From NCBI RefSeq assembly GCF_008824185.1, contig NZ_CP044423.1, positions 1 through 64,000 of the forward strand: a stretch of DNA of 64,000 bases, in the 5' to 3' direction. Positions 9,014 to 17,008 of the stretch are shown here, piece by piece. A program made the position numbers and the translations under genes. Source of the stretch: Paracoccus pantotrophus. Its GTDB lineage: Bacteria; Pseudomonadota; Alphaproteobacteria; Rhodobacterales; Rhodobacteraceae. The notes beneath the pieces are model-generated. The model was not told the origin of the DNA and made no database searches. It was given only the letters and a program-made list of their open reading frames with translations. Position 1 is the stretch's first letter, and each line of letters opens with the position of its first letter.

Positions 9014-9139
9014 CCTCGTCTCTCCCATTCGCAGGGCTTCGGGCAAAGGGGGCCGCGCCGCTGCACCCTCGCGCGCGCGGACAGCTGCACTTGCCAGCAG
9101 GGCGCAGTTTCCCGGCGCGGCCCCCGCTTCGGCCCCGGA

Positions 9140-10306
9140 TCAGCCGAAGACCATCAGCTTGACGGCGCGCGCATCGGTGACGCCGCCGCCGACGCGCTTG
9201 CTGGCATAGAACAGCACATGCGGCTTGGCCGAGAACGGATCGCGCAGCACCCGCAGATCCGGCCGCTCGACGATGGTATAGGCCGAGCGGAAATCGCCGA
9301 ACCCGATGGAATGCGAGCCCTGGGCGATGTCGGGCATGTCCTCGCAGACCAGCACCGGATAGCCCAGAAGCTGCGCCGGCTGCCCCATGGCCAGGCTGTC
9401 CGCCCACAGGAAGCGGCCATCCGCGTCGCGCATCTTGCGCACCGCGGCGGCGGTCTTGGAATTCATCACGAAGCTCGCATTGGCGCGGTATTGCGCGCCC
9501 AGCGCATAGACCAGGTCGATCAGCGCATTGGCCGGGTTGGTGGCGGCGAAATCGCCGGTCCCGCCCGAGGGGATGGTGCCGATCTGCACATTGGTCGCGC
9601 TGCCGTTCGGCGCCTTGGCATGGGTCAGCAGGCCGCGCGGCTTGTTCACCCCGTCGCCGCTGATGAAGGCCGTGGCCTCGGCGCGGGCGAATTTCTCGGC
9701 GATGCGCCCGGCCAGCCAGGTCTCGACATCGAAGGCCGCGTCGTCCAGCAGGCGCTGGCTGGCCTTGGGCATGGCCGAAAGCTCATGCACCGGGATCACC
9801 ACCCGCTGCACGCTGGGGGTGCCGGTCTCGGCCTGAGCGGCGGTCTCGGCCGCCCAGCCATGGGCGATGTCGCCCATGTCCACCAGCACCTCATAGCTCG
9901 CCGATTCCACCGTCACCACATTGGCGACACGGCGCAACGAGGCGGTGACGTTCAGCGCCTCCTGTACCTGCATGGCCACGGTCGGCGCCGCCAGGAAGCC
10001 GCCGTCGCTGGTGGTGGTCATCGCCTTGCCCTCCAGCGGCAGCCCGCGCAGCGCGCCGTCATCGCCGTGGCGGATATAGGCGTCGAAGGCCTTCTGATGC
10101 GGCGCACCCTGGTCGGCCTCGGCCGACAGCGGCGCGCGGGGGCGGGAAATCGTCTTGCGGTCCAGCATGGTCATGCGTGTTTCCTGTGCTTCCAATCGGT
10201 TCTGAATCTCGCTGCGGAATGCCTTCAACTCCTGGACAAAGCCCAGCATCTCGGCCCCCAGGTCGCCGGGCACATCCGCCCCGGCCGCGGCTTTCACCTC
10301 GGTCAT
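9140..10306 (-). CDS. GTA g5: major capsid protein (HK97 fold)
   Basis: 388 residues, close to R. capsulatus GTA g5. The first ~100 residues form a helical, charged scaffold-like region (ELKAFRSEIQNRLEAQETR) that the prohead protease would remove. After it come HK97-type capsid elements such as TTTSDGGFLAAPTVA, AEATAFISGDGVNKPRG and SFVMNSKTAAAVRKM. The start ATG has GGAGGGG three bases upstream. I reject an ORF extension of about 120 codons upstream, which runs over g4. Confidence 0.96.
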   Translation of the reverse strand: MTEVKAAAGADVPGDLGAEMLGFVQELKAFRSEIQNRLEAQETRMTMLDRKTISRPRAPLSAEADQGAPHQKAFDAYIRHGDDGALRGLPLEGKAMTTTSDGGFLAAPTVAMQVQEALNVTASLRRVANVVTVESASYEVLVDMGDIAHGWAAETAAQAETGTPSVQRVVIPVHELSAMPKASQRLLDDAAFDVETWLAGRIAEKFARAEATAFISGDGVNKPRGLLTHAKAPNGSATNVQIGTIPSGGTGDFAATNPANALIDLVYALGAQYRANASFVMNSKTAAAVRKMRDADGRFLWADSLAMGQPAQLLGYPVLVCEDMPDIAQGSHSIGFGDFRSAYTIVERPDLRVLRDPFSAKPHVLFYASKRVGGGVTDARAVKLMVFG

Positions 10307-10329
10307 GATCCCCTCCGTTTCGGTGAAAC

Positions 10330-10866
10330 TCACTCGGCGCGCAGCGCCTGCGTCGCGGCCCGAAAGGCCGCCGCCATCTCGTGCAGCCGGTCGGACTTGG
10401 TGCCGACCCTGGCCTCGGCCAGCATCGGAAAGGTGACAAGCGACACCTCCCACAGCTCGACCTCGGACAGCAGCCGCCGGCCCTTGCCGTCGCGCTCGGC
10501 GGAAATGGTGCGATAGCCGATCGACAGCCCGTCGATGGCGCCCGCCGCGACCAGCGCCGCCGCCTCGCGGGCCTGGGCGATCTCGGGCAGCAGCCGCCCC
10601 TTGACCCACAGCCCCTTGCCGTCCTCGCGGATCTCCTCCCAGACCCCGATGGGCCGGGCGGGATCGTGCTGCCACAGCATCCGCACCCGGTCGCCCCGCG
10701 CCTCCAGCCGCTTCAGGCTGGCGGCATAGGCGCCGCGGACCACGACATCGCCGCCCTGGTCGGCCAGGCCGAACAGGCTGGCATAGCCCTCGATCCGCGT
10801 GCCCTCGGCCACCAGCGACCCGCCGGCGGCATATTTCAGCTCCAGCCCGTAATCTTTCGAATCCAC
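10330..10866 (-). CDS. GTA g4: HK97-type prohead protease
   Basis: 178 residues from the chosen GTG start. The fold's motifs are visible: EGYASLFGLADQGGDVV, the histidine in RMLWQHDPARPIG, the serine in GAIDGLSIGYRT and VELWEVSLVTFPM. It cleaves the capsid scaffold region during maturation. An ATG at 10887 is possible, but it would place the start inside g3.5. The GTG at 10866 has AAAGGAGG with ideal spacing, so I prefer it. Confidence 0.93.
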   Translation of the reverse strand: MDSKDYGLELKYAAGGSLVAEGTRIEGYASLFGLADQGGDVVVRGAYAASLKRLEARGDRVRMLWQHDPARPIGVWEEIREDGKGLWVKGRLLPEIAQAREAAALVAAGAIDGLSIGYRTISAERDGKGRRLLSEVELWEVSLVTFPMLAEARVGTKSDRLHEMAAAFRAATQALRAE

Positions 10867-10867
10867 C

Positions 10868-11101
10868 TCACCCTCCTTTCGGGGCATATTCCAGGATGGA
10901 CTGCACCGCCTGGGTCAGGATGACCGCGACGACGCCATAGACGGTCATCCACAGCCGCCGCTCCAGCCCCTCGATCAGCGCCTCGATGCGCTCCAGCCGG
11001 CGCTCCACCTGGGAAAATTGCAGCGCCATGATCCGCTCCTGCGTCTCGAGGCGCTGGTCGTGCCAGTCGAAGGGCTCCTTGACGAAACGCGAGCCCTCCA
11101 T
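10868..11101 (-). CDS. GTA g3.5: small head formation protein
   Basis: 77 residues. The N-terminal part is a charged helix with coiled-coil character (QVERRLERIEALIEGLERR), followed by one hydrophobic segment (WMTVYGVVAVILTQAVQSIL) that could span a membrane. Size, position between portal and protease, and these features match the small GTA head-formation gene annotated in R. capsulatus (rcc01685-like). It begins one base after the portal stop. Confidence 0.82.
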   Translation of the reverse strand: MEGSRFVKEPFDWHDQRLETQERIMALQFSQVERRLERIEALIEGLERRLWMTVYGVVAVILTQAVQSILEYAPKGG

Positions 11102-11102
11102 C

Positions 11103-12302
11103 TCACCCCTCCCCCTCCGGCAGGGGCGGCAGCCCCAGCGCCGCCCGCTTCTCGGCCGGGGTCAGGAAGCCGGCCTCGCCGACGCGCTTCCAATGCTGGT
11201 CGCGCTCCTCGGCCAGGGCCGGCACCTGGTCGGGATCGGCGCGCAGGTCGATCTCGGCCCCCAGATGCTCGGACAGCCACCAGGCCAGGGCACCGGCCAC
11301 GCGCGAGACCAGCGGCAGCACCGTCAGCCGGTAAAAGGCCCGATGCGCTTCGGCGTAATTGGCATAGGTCGCCTCGCCCGGAATGCCGATCAGCATCGGC
11401 GGCACCCCGAAGGCCTGGGCGATCTCGCGCGCCGCCGCCAGCTTGGTCTGGTGAAACTCCATGTCCGAGGGCGAGAACCCCATCGGCTTCCAGTCGAGCC
11501 CGCCCTCCAGCAGCATCGGCCGCCCGGCATTGCGCGCGCCCTGGTGATGCATCTCCATCTCCGTCACCAGGCGCTCATACTGGTCCGGCGACAGGCCGCC
11601 CTGCCCGTCGGCGCCCTTGTAGACGATGGCGCCGCTGGGCCGCGCCGCATTGTCCAAAAGCGCCTTGGACCAGCTCGAGGCGCTGTTATGCACATCCACC
11701 GCCACCGCCGCCGCCTGCATCGGCGACAGCCCGTGATGGTCGTCCAGCGGATGGAAACTGCGGATATGGCAGATCGGATCGGGACTGCCGGCCATGTCGA
11801 AGCGGACCTTGCGCCCGCCCACGCCATATTCATAGGCGACCGGCCAGCCGTCCGCCCCCGGCACCACCGCCATCCGGTCCGAGCGCAGCACGTGCAGCTC
11901 GGCCGGCAGCCCCTGCGCACCCTCGCCCACCGCCTCCAGATAGCCGTCGCCGCTCAGCAGGATCTGGCCGTAGAGCGCCTCGAACAGCTCGGCCCGGCCC
12001 TGGCCCGGATTGGGCCGGCGCATCAGGTCCAGCACCGGATGCACCTCATAGCGGCGCTCGCGGTCCTGGCAGATCAGCGGCACGGCGGCGGCGGCCTCGG
12101 CGATCAGCCGCACGGCGCGGAACCCGACCGGATTGCCGACGAAGCCCAGCCGCGTCAGGCTGACCGTGTCGCGCGGCGACCAGACCACGCGGCCCGAACC
12201 CGCCGCCAGCGCCACCAGCTTGCCGGCGGCGCTGGCCTTCTTCTCGACCGCGCCGGGCGGCCGCGCGGGCGCAGCCCCCCGCCCGAACCAGGGAAATGCC
12301 AT
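11103..12302 (-). CDS. GTA g3: portal protein
   Basis: 399 residues of the HK97-type portal family. Recognisable segments are SLTRLGFVGNPVGFRAVRL, EAAAAVPLICQDR, VLDLMRRPNPGQGRAELFE and AFGVPPMLIGIPGEATYAN. The portal forms the dodecameric ring through which DNA enters the head. The start at 12302 follows AGGAGG by five bases; an upstream in-frame ATG lacks such a site. About 150 bases separate it from the terminase, occupied by a stem-loop repeat element. Confidence 0.95.
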   Translation of the reverse strand: MAFPWFGRGAAPARPPGAVEKKASAAGKLVALAAGSGRVVWSPRDTVSLTRLGFVGNPVGFRAVRLIAEAAAAVPLICQDRERRYEVHPVLDLMRRPNPGQGRAELFEALYGQILLSGDGYLEAVGEGAQGLPAELHVLRSDRMAVVPGADGWPVAYEYGVGGRKVRFDMAGSPDPICHIRSFHPLDDHHGLSPMQAAAVAVDVHNSASSWSKALLDNAARPSGAIVYKGADGQGGLSPDQYERLVTEMEMHHQGARNAGRPMLLEGGLDWKPMGFSPSDMEFHQTKLAAAREIAQAFGVPPMLIGIPGEATYANYAEAHRAFYRLTVLPLVSRVAGALAWWLSEHLGAEIDLRADPDQVPALAEERDQHWKRVGEAGFLTPAEKRAALGLPPLPEGEG

Positions 12303-12382
12303 CGGTTCCTCCTGAAATGCCAATGAAAAAGGGGCCGCGCCCGCGACCCCTCCCGGACCCCGCAAGGCCCTTTCACCGTTTC

Positions 12383-12456
12383 GAAAATACCCTGGGGGGG
12401 AAGCGCCTGCGGCCCCCCGTCCAGGGGGGCGGCAGGCGCGGGGGGCAAAGCCCCCT
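12383..12456 (-). repeat. Stem-loop intergenic element, copy A
   Basis: Two hairpins lie between terminase and portal. The large one pairs 12403-12418 with 12424-12439 (16 bp, one mismatch, loop GTCCA). The small one pairs 12441-12446 with 12450-12455 around AAA and overlaps the terminase stop. A conserved AAATACCC-like edge flanks them. The same layout occurs after mmsA and, degenerately, after mltG. Confidence 0.6.
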
Positions 12457-13846
12457 AAAGCCCCCGCACCGCCGGGCGCAGGTGATGCGCGGCCGGCGCG
12501 ATCACCAGCTCGTGGATGGCCCAGACCAGCGCATCCAGCCGATCGGGCGAGCCGCGCCCGTCATAGCCCGCCACCGTCATGCGGCACATCTGCTCCTCCA
12601 GCTGGCCCAGCCCGCGCAGGTGGCTGACCCGCCCCTGCTCGTAAAGCGCCGCCACCGGCTCGGCGCGCAAGCCCTTGCCGCGCCCGGCGCGCAGGGCGCG
12701 GAACGGCACCAGCGGATCGACCTGGCGGATCACGCTCTCGACCAGGTCGCCGCCCTGGTTGACCTCGGCCACCAGCCGCTCGGCGCCGTGGCGCTGCATG
12801 GCGGCGATGGCGGCCCGCGCCCAGTCCAAGGGCCCGCCCCGGACCGAGGCATCCTCCAGCACATAGGCGCGCCATTCCGTCGCCGGCCCCTCGGCCACCA
12901 CCCCGGCCACCACGATGCCGCATTCGTCCGACGCCGCGCCGCCCGTCACCGCCGGATCGACCGCGACGACGATGCGCGACAGCGCCGGGCAAGCCTCGAC
13001 GCGGCAGCGCTCCAGCAGGGCGGCGCTCCACAGCGCCCCCTCGACATCCTCCAGCAGCAGCCCCTCCAGCTCCTGCCGCCCCAGCCGGGTGCCGCCATAG
13101 CGCGCCTGCACCTCGGCCAGGAAGCTTTCCGCCAGATAGGCCCGGTTCGCGTCGGTCGGCGCATGGGTGGTCACGGTCGAGGACTGCCGCAACAGCCGCT
13201 TCAGCACCGCCACGTTCCTGGGCGTGGTGGTGACGACCTGCTGCGGATGCGGACCCAGCCGCAGCGCGAATTGCAGCATGTCCCATGTCTCCTCGGCCTT
13301 CTTCCACTTGGCCAGCTCGTCGACCCAGGCCGCGTCGAATTGCGGCCCGCGCAGCGCCTCGGGCTCATGGGCCGAGTAAAGCTGCGCCACCGCGCCATTG
13401 GGCCAGACCAGCCGCCGCCGCCCCGCCTCCCAGACCGGCCGCCGGTCGGGCGGCGACGAGGCCAGGATCCCCGATTCCCCGAACACCATCACGTCGCGGG
13501 CCTGGTCCAGCGTCTCGCTGACCAGCGCCACCCGGCGCGCGCGGCCCGGCGCCTCGGGGGTCGCGCCCTCGACCTGGGCGCGCACCCATTCGGCGCCGGC
13601 GCGGGTCTTGCCCGCACCGCGCCCGCCCATGATGACCCAGCTCTTCCAGTCGCCCTCGGGCGGCAGCTGGTGCGGCAGCGCCCAGAACTCGAAAAGCCAG
13701 GGCAGCGCCGCCAGCGCATTCTCGCCCAGACCCGCCAGGAACGCGTCAACCTCCTCCTGCGCGGCGCAGGCAAGCCAGGCGGCGCCCGATCTCGTCTCGT
13801 GCCGCGTCAAGGTCGAGTGCGCCTGCACCGACCCGCCCGGCAGCAT
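12455..13846 (-). CDS. GTA g2: large terminase (packaging ATPase/nuclease)
   Basis: About 463 residues. The N-terminal ATPase has the Walker A motif GGRGAGKT (residues 74-81) preceded by FEFWALPHQLPPEGDW, diagnostic for GTA terminases. The C-terminal nuclease half has acidic motifs such as VVAVDPAVTG. It packages host DNA into the GTA head. The start is unresolved. ATG at 13846 overlaps g1 by 101 bases and lacks a good ribosome site (TTG at 13864 and GTG at 13828 are alternatives). The strong AGGAGGAGG just before the g1 stop has no in-frame ATG, GTG or TTG at normal distance. Confidence 0.94.
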   Translation of the reverse strand: MLPGGSVQAHSTLTRHETRSGAAWLACAAQEEVDAFLAGLGENALAALPWLFEFWALPHQLPPEGDWKSWVIMGGRGAGKTRAGAEWVRAQVEGATPEAPGRARRVALVSETLDQARDVMVFGESGILASSPPDRRPVWEAGRRRLVWPNGAVAQLYSAHEPEALRGPQFDAAWVDELAKWKKAEETWDMLQFALRLGPHPQQVVTTTPRNVAVLKRLLRQSSTVTTHAPTDANRAYLAESFLAEVQARYGGTRLGRQELEGLLLEDVEGALWSAALLERCRVEACPALSRIVVAVDPAVTGGAASDECGIVVAGVVAEGPATEWRAYVLEDASVRGGPLDWARAAIAAMQRHGAERLVAEVNQGGDLVESVIRQVDPLVPFRALRAGRGKGLRAEPVAALYEQGRVSHLRGLGQLEEQMCRMTVAGYDGRGSPDRLDALVWAIHELVIAPAAHHLRPAVRGL

Positions 13847-14105
13847 CCTTGCGAAGCTTGTCAACCTTGCTCCTTTCCTCCAGCACCATCTGGGTCGCGG
13901 CCCGCAACTCGCGCACCAGCTTGCCGGATTCCTTCAACTCGCCCGTCTCGCCGGCCTCGATCCGCTCTCGCAGCCGGTTCAGTTCCGCCGCATAGGACCG
14001 AAACAGCCCGTCCGCGATCTCCAGCACGTTTGTGTCCGGCGCCTCGGCGCCGGGCACGAAAGGCCCTTCCGGCGCCCCTGGCCCCGGATCGAAACTCTTG
14101 GTCAT
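13746..14105 (-). CDS. GTA g1: small terminase-like protein
   Basis: 119 residues at the head of the GTA cluster. The centre is helical and charged (FRSYAAELNRLRERIEAGE and VRELRAATQMVLEERSK), fitting GTA g1, which serves as the small terminase subunit. I start at MTKSFDPGPG. The same frame stays open up to an ATG at 14204, but that stretch crosses the leader terminator and looks like leader RNA rather than protein. The gene ends inside the proposed start region of the large terminase. Confidence 0.85.
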   Translation of the reverse strand: MTKSFDPGPGAPEGPFVPGAEAPDTNVLEIADGLFRSYAAELNRLRERIEAGETGELKESGKLVRELRAATQMVLEERSKVDKLRKDAAGRVGAGALDLDAARDEIGRRLACLRRAGGG

Positions 14106-14152
14106 TCTTGATCGCCCTGCCGTCCTGTGCCTGTCCGCACGAGCGAGACATG

Positions 14153-14186
14153 AAAAAAGCGGCCTCGGGGTCGCCCCCGGCCGCTT
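14153..14186 (-). terminator. Intrinsic terminator in the GTA leader
   Basis: Read on the minus strand, AAGCGGCC pairs with GGCCGCTT (8 bp), with further GGGG/CCCC pairing in the loop side, followed directly by six T. This is a textbook factor-independent terminator. It lies about 20 bases after the predicted transcription start and about 50 bases before g1, so it would stop transcripts before the GTA genes unless bypassed. Confidence 0.82.
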
Positions 14187-14210
14187 GCCCATCTCTCCCA
14201 GCATGGGGAA

Positions 14211-14239
14211 TTTCTACTTCAGGGCGTGCGCCGAGTCAA
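14211..14239 (-). promoter_or_regulatory. Predicted GTA promoter (-35/-10)
   Basis: On the minus strand TTGACT (14239-14234) and TAGAAA (14216-14211) are separated by exactly 17 bases, a good sigma70-type arrangement. Transcription would begin around 14204. It lies after the mltG stop and before g1, so it most likely drives the GTA operon. Activator sites cannot be assigned from sequence alone. Confidence 0.65.
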
Positions 14240-14365
14240 CGCAAAACCGGGGATTGCGCGGTCGCCGCTGCCATAGCCAAGCGAAATCAACGGCTTGCCA
14301 AAAGCAACACCCGCCGCGCGCCCTGCGCAACAGGGCCGGAACCGGACGCGGCCCGCCGCATCGCT

Positions 14366-14423
14366 TCTTCGTTCCCCAAATACCCGGGACGGCAACCGGG
14401 CCAGGGGCGCAAGCGCGCCCCGC
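14366..14423 (-). repeat. Stem-loop intergenic element, copy B (degenerate)
   Basis: Just after the mltG stop (minus strand). It shares the edge CTTCTTCGTTCCCCAAATA with copy C and then has a GGGGCGC/GCGCCCC hairpin (14404-14410 with 14415-14421). The rest of the 357-base gap between g1 and mltG holds only the GTA promoter and terminator. Confidence 0.5.
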
Positions 14424-14462
14424 TCACGCCGGCCGCGCCTCTCACCTGCACCCCGGCGCCCG

Positions 14463-15641
14463 TCAGTCGCCCTGCACCGGCGACAGCGGCTGGCCCCTCT
14501 GGCGCTCGATCTCGCGCCAGCGGGCGACGTTGCGGTTATGCTCCTCCAGCGTGCGGGCGAATGCATGCCCGCCCGAGCCGTCGGCGACGAAGAAGACGTA
14601 ATCGGTATCCTCCGGGTCCATCGCCGCGGCGATGGCGGCCCGGCCGGGATTGGCGATGGGCGTCGGCGGCAGCCCGTCGATCTGATAGGTGTTATAGGCC
14701 GTGCGCCGCCGCAGTTCCGAGGCGCGGATGCCGCGGTCCAGAACGCCCTTGCCCTCGGTGATGCCATAGATCACCGTCGGGTCGGTCTCCAGCCGCATGC
14801 CCTGCCGCAGCCGGTTGACAAAGACGCTGGCCACCACCCGGCGCTCTTCCGGCTGGCCGGTCTCCTTCTCGATGATCGAGGCCATGACCAGCGCCTCCTC
14901 GGGCGTGGCATAGGGCAGGTCGGGCTCGCGCGCCTCCCAGGCCGCGGCCAGGATCGCCTCTTGCCGCCGCGCCATCTCGGCCAGCAGCGCGGCGCGGTCG
15001 GCGCCCTTCTGCACATCATAGGTGTCGGGGGCGAGGCTGCCCTCCTCGGGCAGGCCCGCGACCTCGCCGCCCAGGAAACCGGCCTGTTTCAGCCCCTCGA
15101 CCACCTGCCAGCTCGTCACCCCCTCGGCGACCGAGATGCGCAGCCGCGCATCGGGCTTGGCCTCCGCCGCGGTGACGACCTCGGGCGCCGGCTCGCTGGC
15201 GGGGTTGTATTTGGCCTGCTCGGCAAAGACCCCGGTCTCGGCATCCATGTCGCGCAGGATCACCGAGTTCTCGCGCACGCCGATGCGGAACACCACCTCG
15301 GTGCCGCAGGTGCTGGGACCGCCGGCGGTGATGACCCGGACGATCTCCGCCATGCTGGCATGCGGCGGCATCAGGTAGGAGCCGTATTTCAGATCGCGCG
15401 ATTTCCCGGCATAATCGGCGCCCGCCCGGAACACATAGGCATTGGACACCACGCCCTGCTCGGCCAGCTGCTGGCTCACCGCGTTCAGGCTGGCGCCGGG
15501 GGCGACGCGCACGCAGGCGGCCAAGGCGCTGGGGCCGGGCCGGGTGTATTCGTGCTTGCCCCAGGCGATGGCCGCCGCGACCGCGATCAGGATCACGATC
15601 AGCAGCGTCAGGAAATTCGACGCGATATGGCGCCAGATCAT
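14463..15641 (-). CDS. mltG: Endolytic transglycosylase MltG
   Basis: 392 residues of the YceG/MltG family, which cuts nascent peptidoglycan glycan strands at the inner membrane. One N-terminal membrane segment (FLTLLIVILIAVAAAIAW) is followed by LysM-like and catalytic parts. The family motif is seen as ALVMASIIEKETG, with the presumed catalytic glutamate in EKE, then RLETDPTVIYG and NTYQIDGLPPTPIANPG. The start overlaps the fabF stop as ATGA. fabF-mltG adjacency is common in alphaproteobacteria. Confidence 0.95.
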   Translation of the reverse strand: MIWRHIASNFLTLLIVILIAVAAAIAWGKHEYTRPGPSALAACVRVAPGASLNAVSQQLAEQGVVSNAYVFRAGADYAGKSRDLKYGSYLMPPHASMAEIVRVITAGGPSTCGTEVVFRIGVRENSVILRDMDAETGVFAEQAKYNPASEPAPEVVTAAEAKPDARLRISVAEGVTSWQVVEGLKQAGFLGGEVAGLPEEGSLAPDTYDVQKGADRAALLAEMARRQEAILAAAWEAREPDLPYATPEEALVMASIIEKETGQPEERRVVASVFVNRLRQGMRLETDPTVIYGITEGKGVLDRGIRASELRRRTAYNTYQIDGLPPTPIANPGRAAIAAAMDPEDTDYVFFVADGSGGHAFARTLEEHNRNVARWREIERQRGQPLSPVQGD

Positions 15642-16900
15642 TCCTTGACCCGCCCCATCACCAGGCTGGCATTGGTGCCGCCGAAGCCGAAGCTGTTGGA
15701 CAGCACGTGATCCACCTTGCGCCGCACCGCGGCATTGGCGGCCAGGTCGACGGGGGTTTCGCGCGCCTGCTTGTCCAGGTTGATGGTCGGCGGGCAGATC
15801 TGGTCGCGGATGGCGAGGATGCAGAAGATCGCCTCGACCGCCCCCGCCGCGCCCAGCAGGTGCCCGATGCTCGACTTGGTCGAGGACATCACCACATTGC
15901 CCGCCGCATCGCCCAAGAGCCGCTCGACCGCGCCCAGCTCGATCACGTCGGCCATGGTCGAGGTGCCATGCGCGTTGATATAGTCCAGCGCGCCCGGCGC
16001 GAGGTTGGCGCGCTTCAGCGCATTGGTCATGCTGCGGAAACCGCCGTCGCCATCCTCGCTGGGCGCGGTGATGTGATAGGCGTCGCCCGACATGCCATAG
16101 CCCAGGATCTCGGCATAGATCCTGGCGCCGCGCGCCTTGGCATGCTCGTATTCCTCCAGCACCACGACGCCGGCGCCCTCGCCCATGACGAAGCCGTCGC
16201 GATCCTCGTCCCAGGGCCGGCTCGCCGCCTTGGGGTCGTCCTCGCGCTTGGTGGACAGCGCCTTGCAGGCGTTGAAGCCGGCGATGCCGATCTCGCAGAT
16301 CGGGCTCTCGGTGCCGCCGGCCACCATGACATCCGCATCGCCCAGCGCGATCAGCCGCGCCGCGTCGCCGATGGCATGGGCGCCGGTCGAGCAGGCGGTG
16401 ACGACCGCATGGTTCGGCCCCTTGAAGCCGAAGCGGATCGAGACCTGGCCCGAGACCAGGTTGATCAGCGCCCCCGGAATGAAGAACGGCGAAACCCGTT
16501 TCGGCCCGCGTTCCTTGATCAGCACCGCGGTATCGGCGATCGAGGACAGCCCGCCGATGCCCGAGCCGATCATGACCCCGGTGCGCTCGCGCTCGTCCTC
16601 GTTCGCGGGCTCCCAGCCGGAATCCTTCACCGCCTGCTCGGCGGCGGCCATGCCGTAAAGGATGAAGTCGTCGACCTTGCGCCGGTCCTTGGGCTCCATC
16701 CAGTCGTCGGGGTTGAACGTCCCGCCCGAGCCGTCGCCAAAGGGGATCTCGCAGGCATATTTCGTCGCCACGTCCTTGGTGTCGAACCGGGTGATCGGTC
16801 CGGCGCCGGATTCCCCGGCCAGAAGCCTCGACCAGGTCTCCTCGACCCCCGAGGCCAGCGGCGTGACCATCCCCAGTCCGGTGACGACAACTCTGCGCAT
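15638..16900 (-). CDS. fabF: Beta-ketoacyl-ACP synthase II
   Basis: 420 residues. It condenses malonyl-ACP with acyl-ACP in fatty acid elongation. The catalytic cysteine is in VVTACSTGAH (Cys170) and the two histidines in INAHGTSTM and SIGHLLGAAGAVE, as in all KASII enzymes. The start MRRVVVTGLG follows AAGGGAG by seven bases; an upstream extension of 21 codons has no homology. No acpP, fabD or fabG is adjacent, so this copy is separated from the usual fab cluster. Confidence 0.96.
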   Translation of the reverse strand: MRRVVVTGLGMVTPLASGVEETWSRLLAGESGAGPITRFDTKDVATKYACEIPFGDGSGGTFNPDDWMEPKDRRKVDDFILYGMAAAEQAVKDSGWEPANEDERERTGVMIGSGIGGLSSIADTAVLIKERGPKRVSPFFIPGALINLVSGQVSIRFGFKGPNHAVVTACSTGAHAIGDAARLIALGDADVMVAGGTESPICEIGIAGFNACKALSTKREDDPKAASRPWDEDRDGFVMGEGAGVVVLEEYEHAKARGARIYAEILGYGMSGDAYHITAPSEDGDGGFRSMTNALKRANLAPGALDYINAHGTSTMADVIELGAVERLLGDAAGNVVMSSTKSSIGHLLGAAGAVEAIFCILAIRDQICPPTINLDKQARETPVDLAANAAVRRKVDHVLSNSFGFGGTNASLVMGRVKE

Positions 16901-16946
16901 GCACGGGCTCCCTTCGCAACGCTCAATCGGGCAGGTTCTACACGCC

Positions 16947-16989
16947 GCCCGCCGGCCGCGCAACGCAAAGCGCCGCCGCGCCGGCGGGC
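16947..16989 (-). terminator. GC-rich inverted repeat after the acyl-CoA operon
   Basis: GCCCGCCGGC (16947-16956) pairs with GCCGGCGGGC (16980-16989), loop 23 bases. It lies downstream of the enoyl-CoA hydratase gene and before fabF. No T-tract follows, so a termination role is only possible. Confidence 0.35.
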
Positions 16990-17008
16990 CGCCGCCCCCG
17001 CTTCCGGG

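Noticed and set aside
12303..12365. Longer GTA portal protein starting at 12365
   Set aside because: The additional 21 codons cross the stem-loop edge and lack a ribosome site; ATG 12302 has an ideal one.
223..14105. Cluster as an ordinary prophage
   Set aside because: No integrase, repressor, replication or lysis genes, no attachment sites, and the gene order and lengths match GTA g1-g15 throughout.
14153..14186. Terminator of mltG
   Set aside because: It lies about 280 bases beyond mltG and downstream of a separate promoter, while a stem-loop element directly follows the mltG stop.
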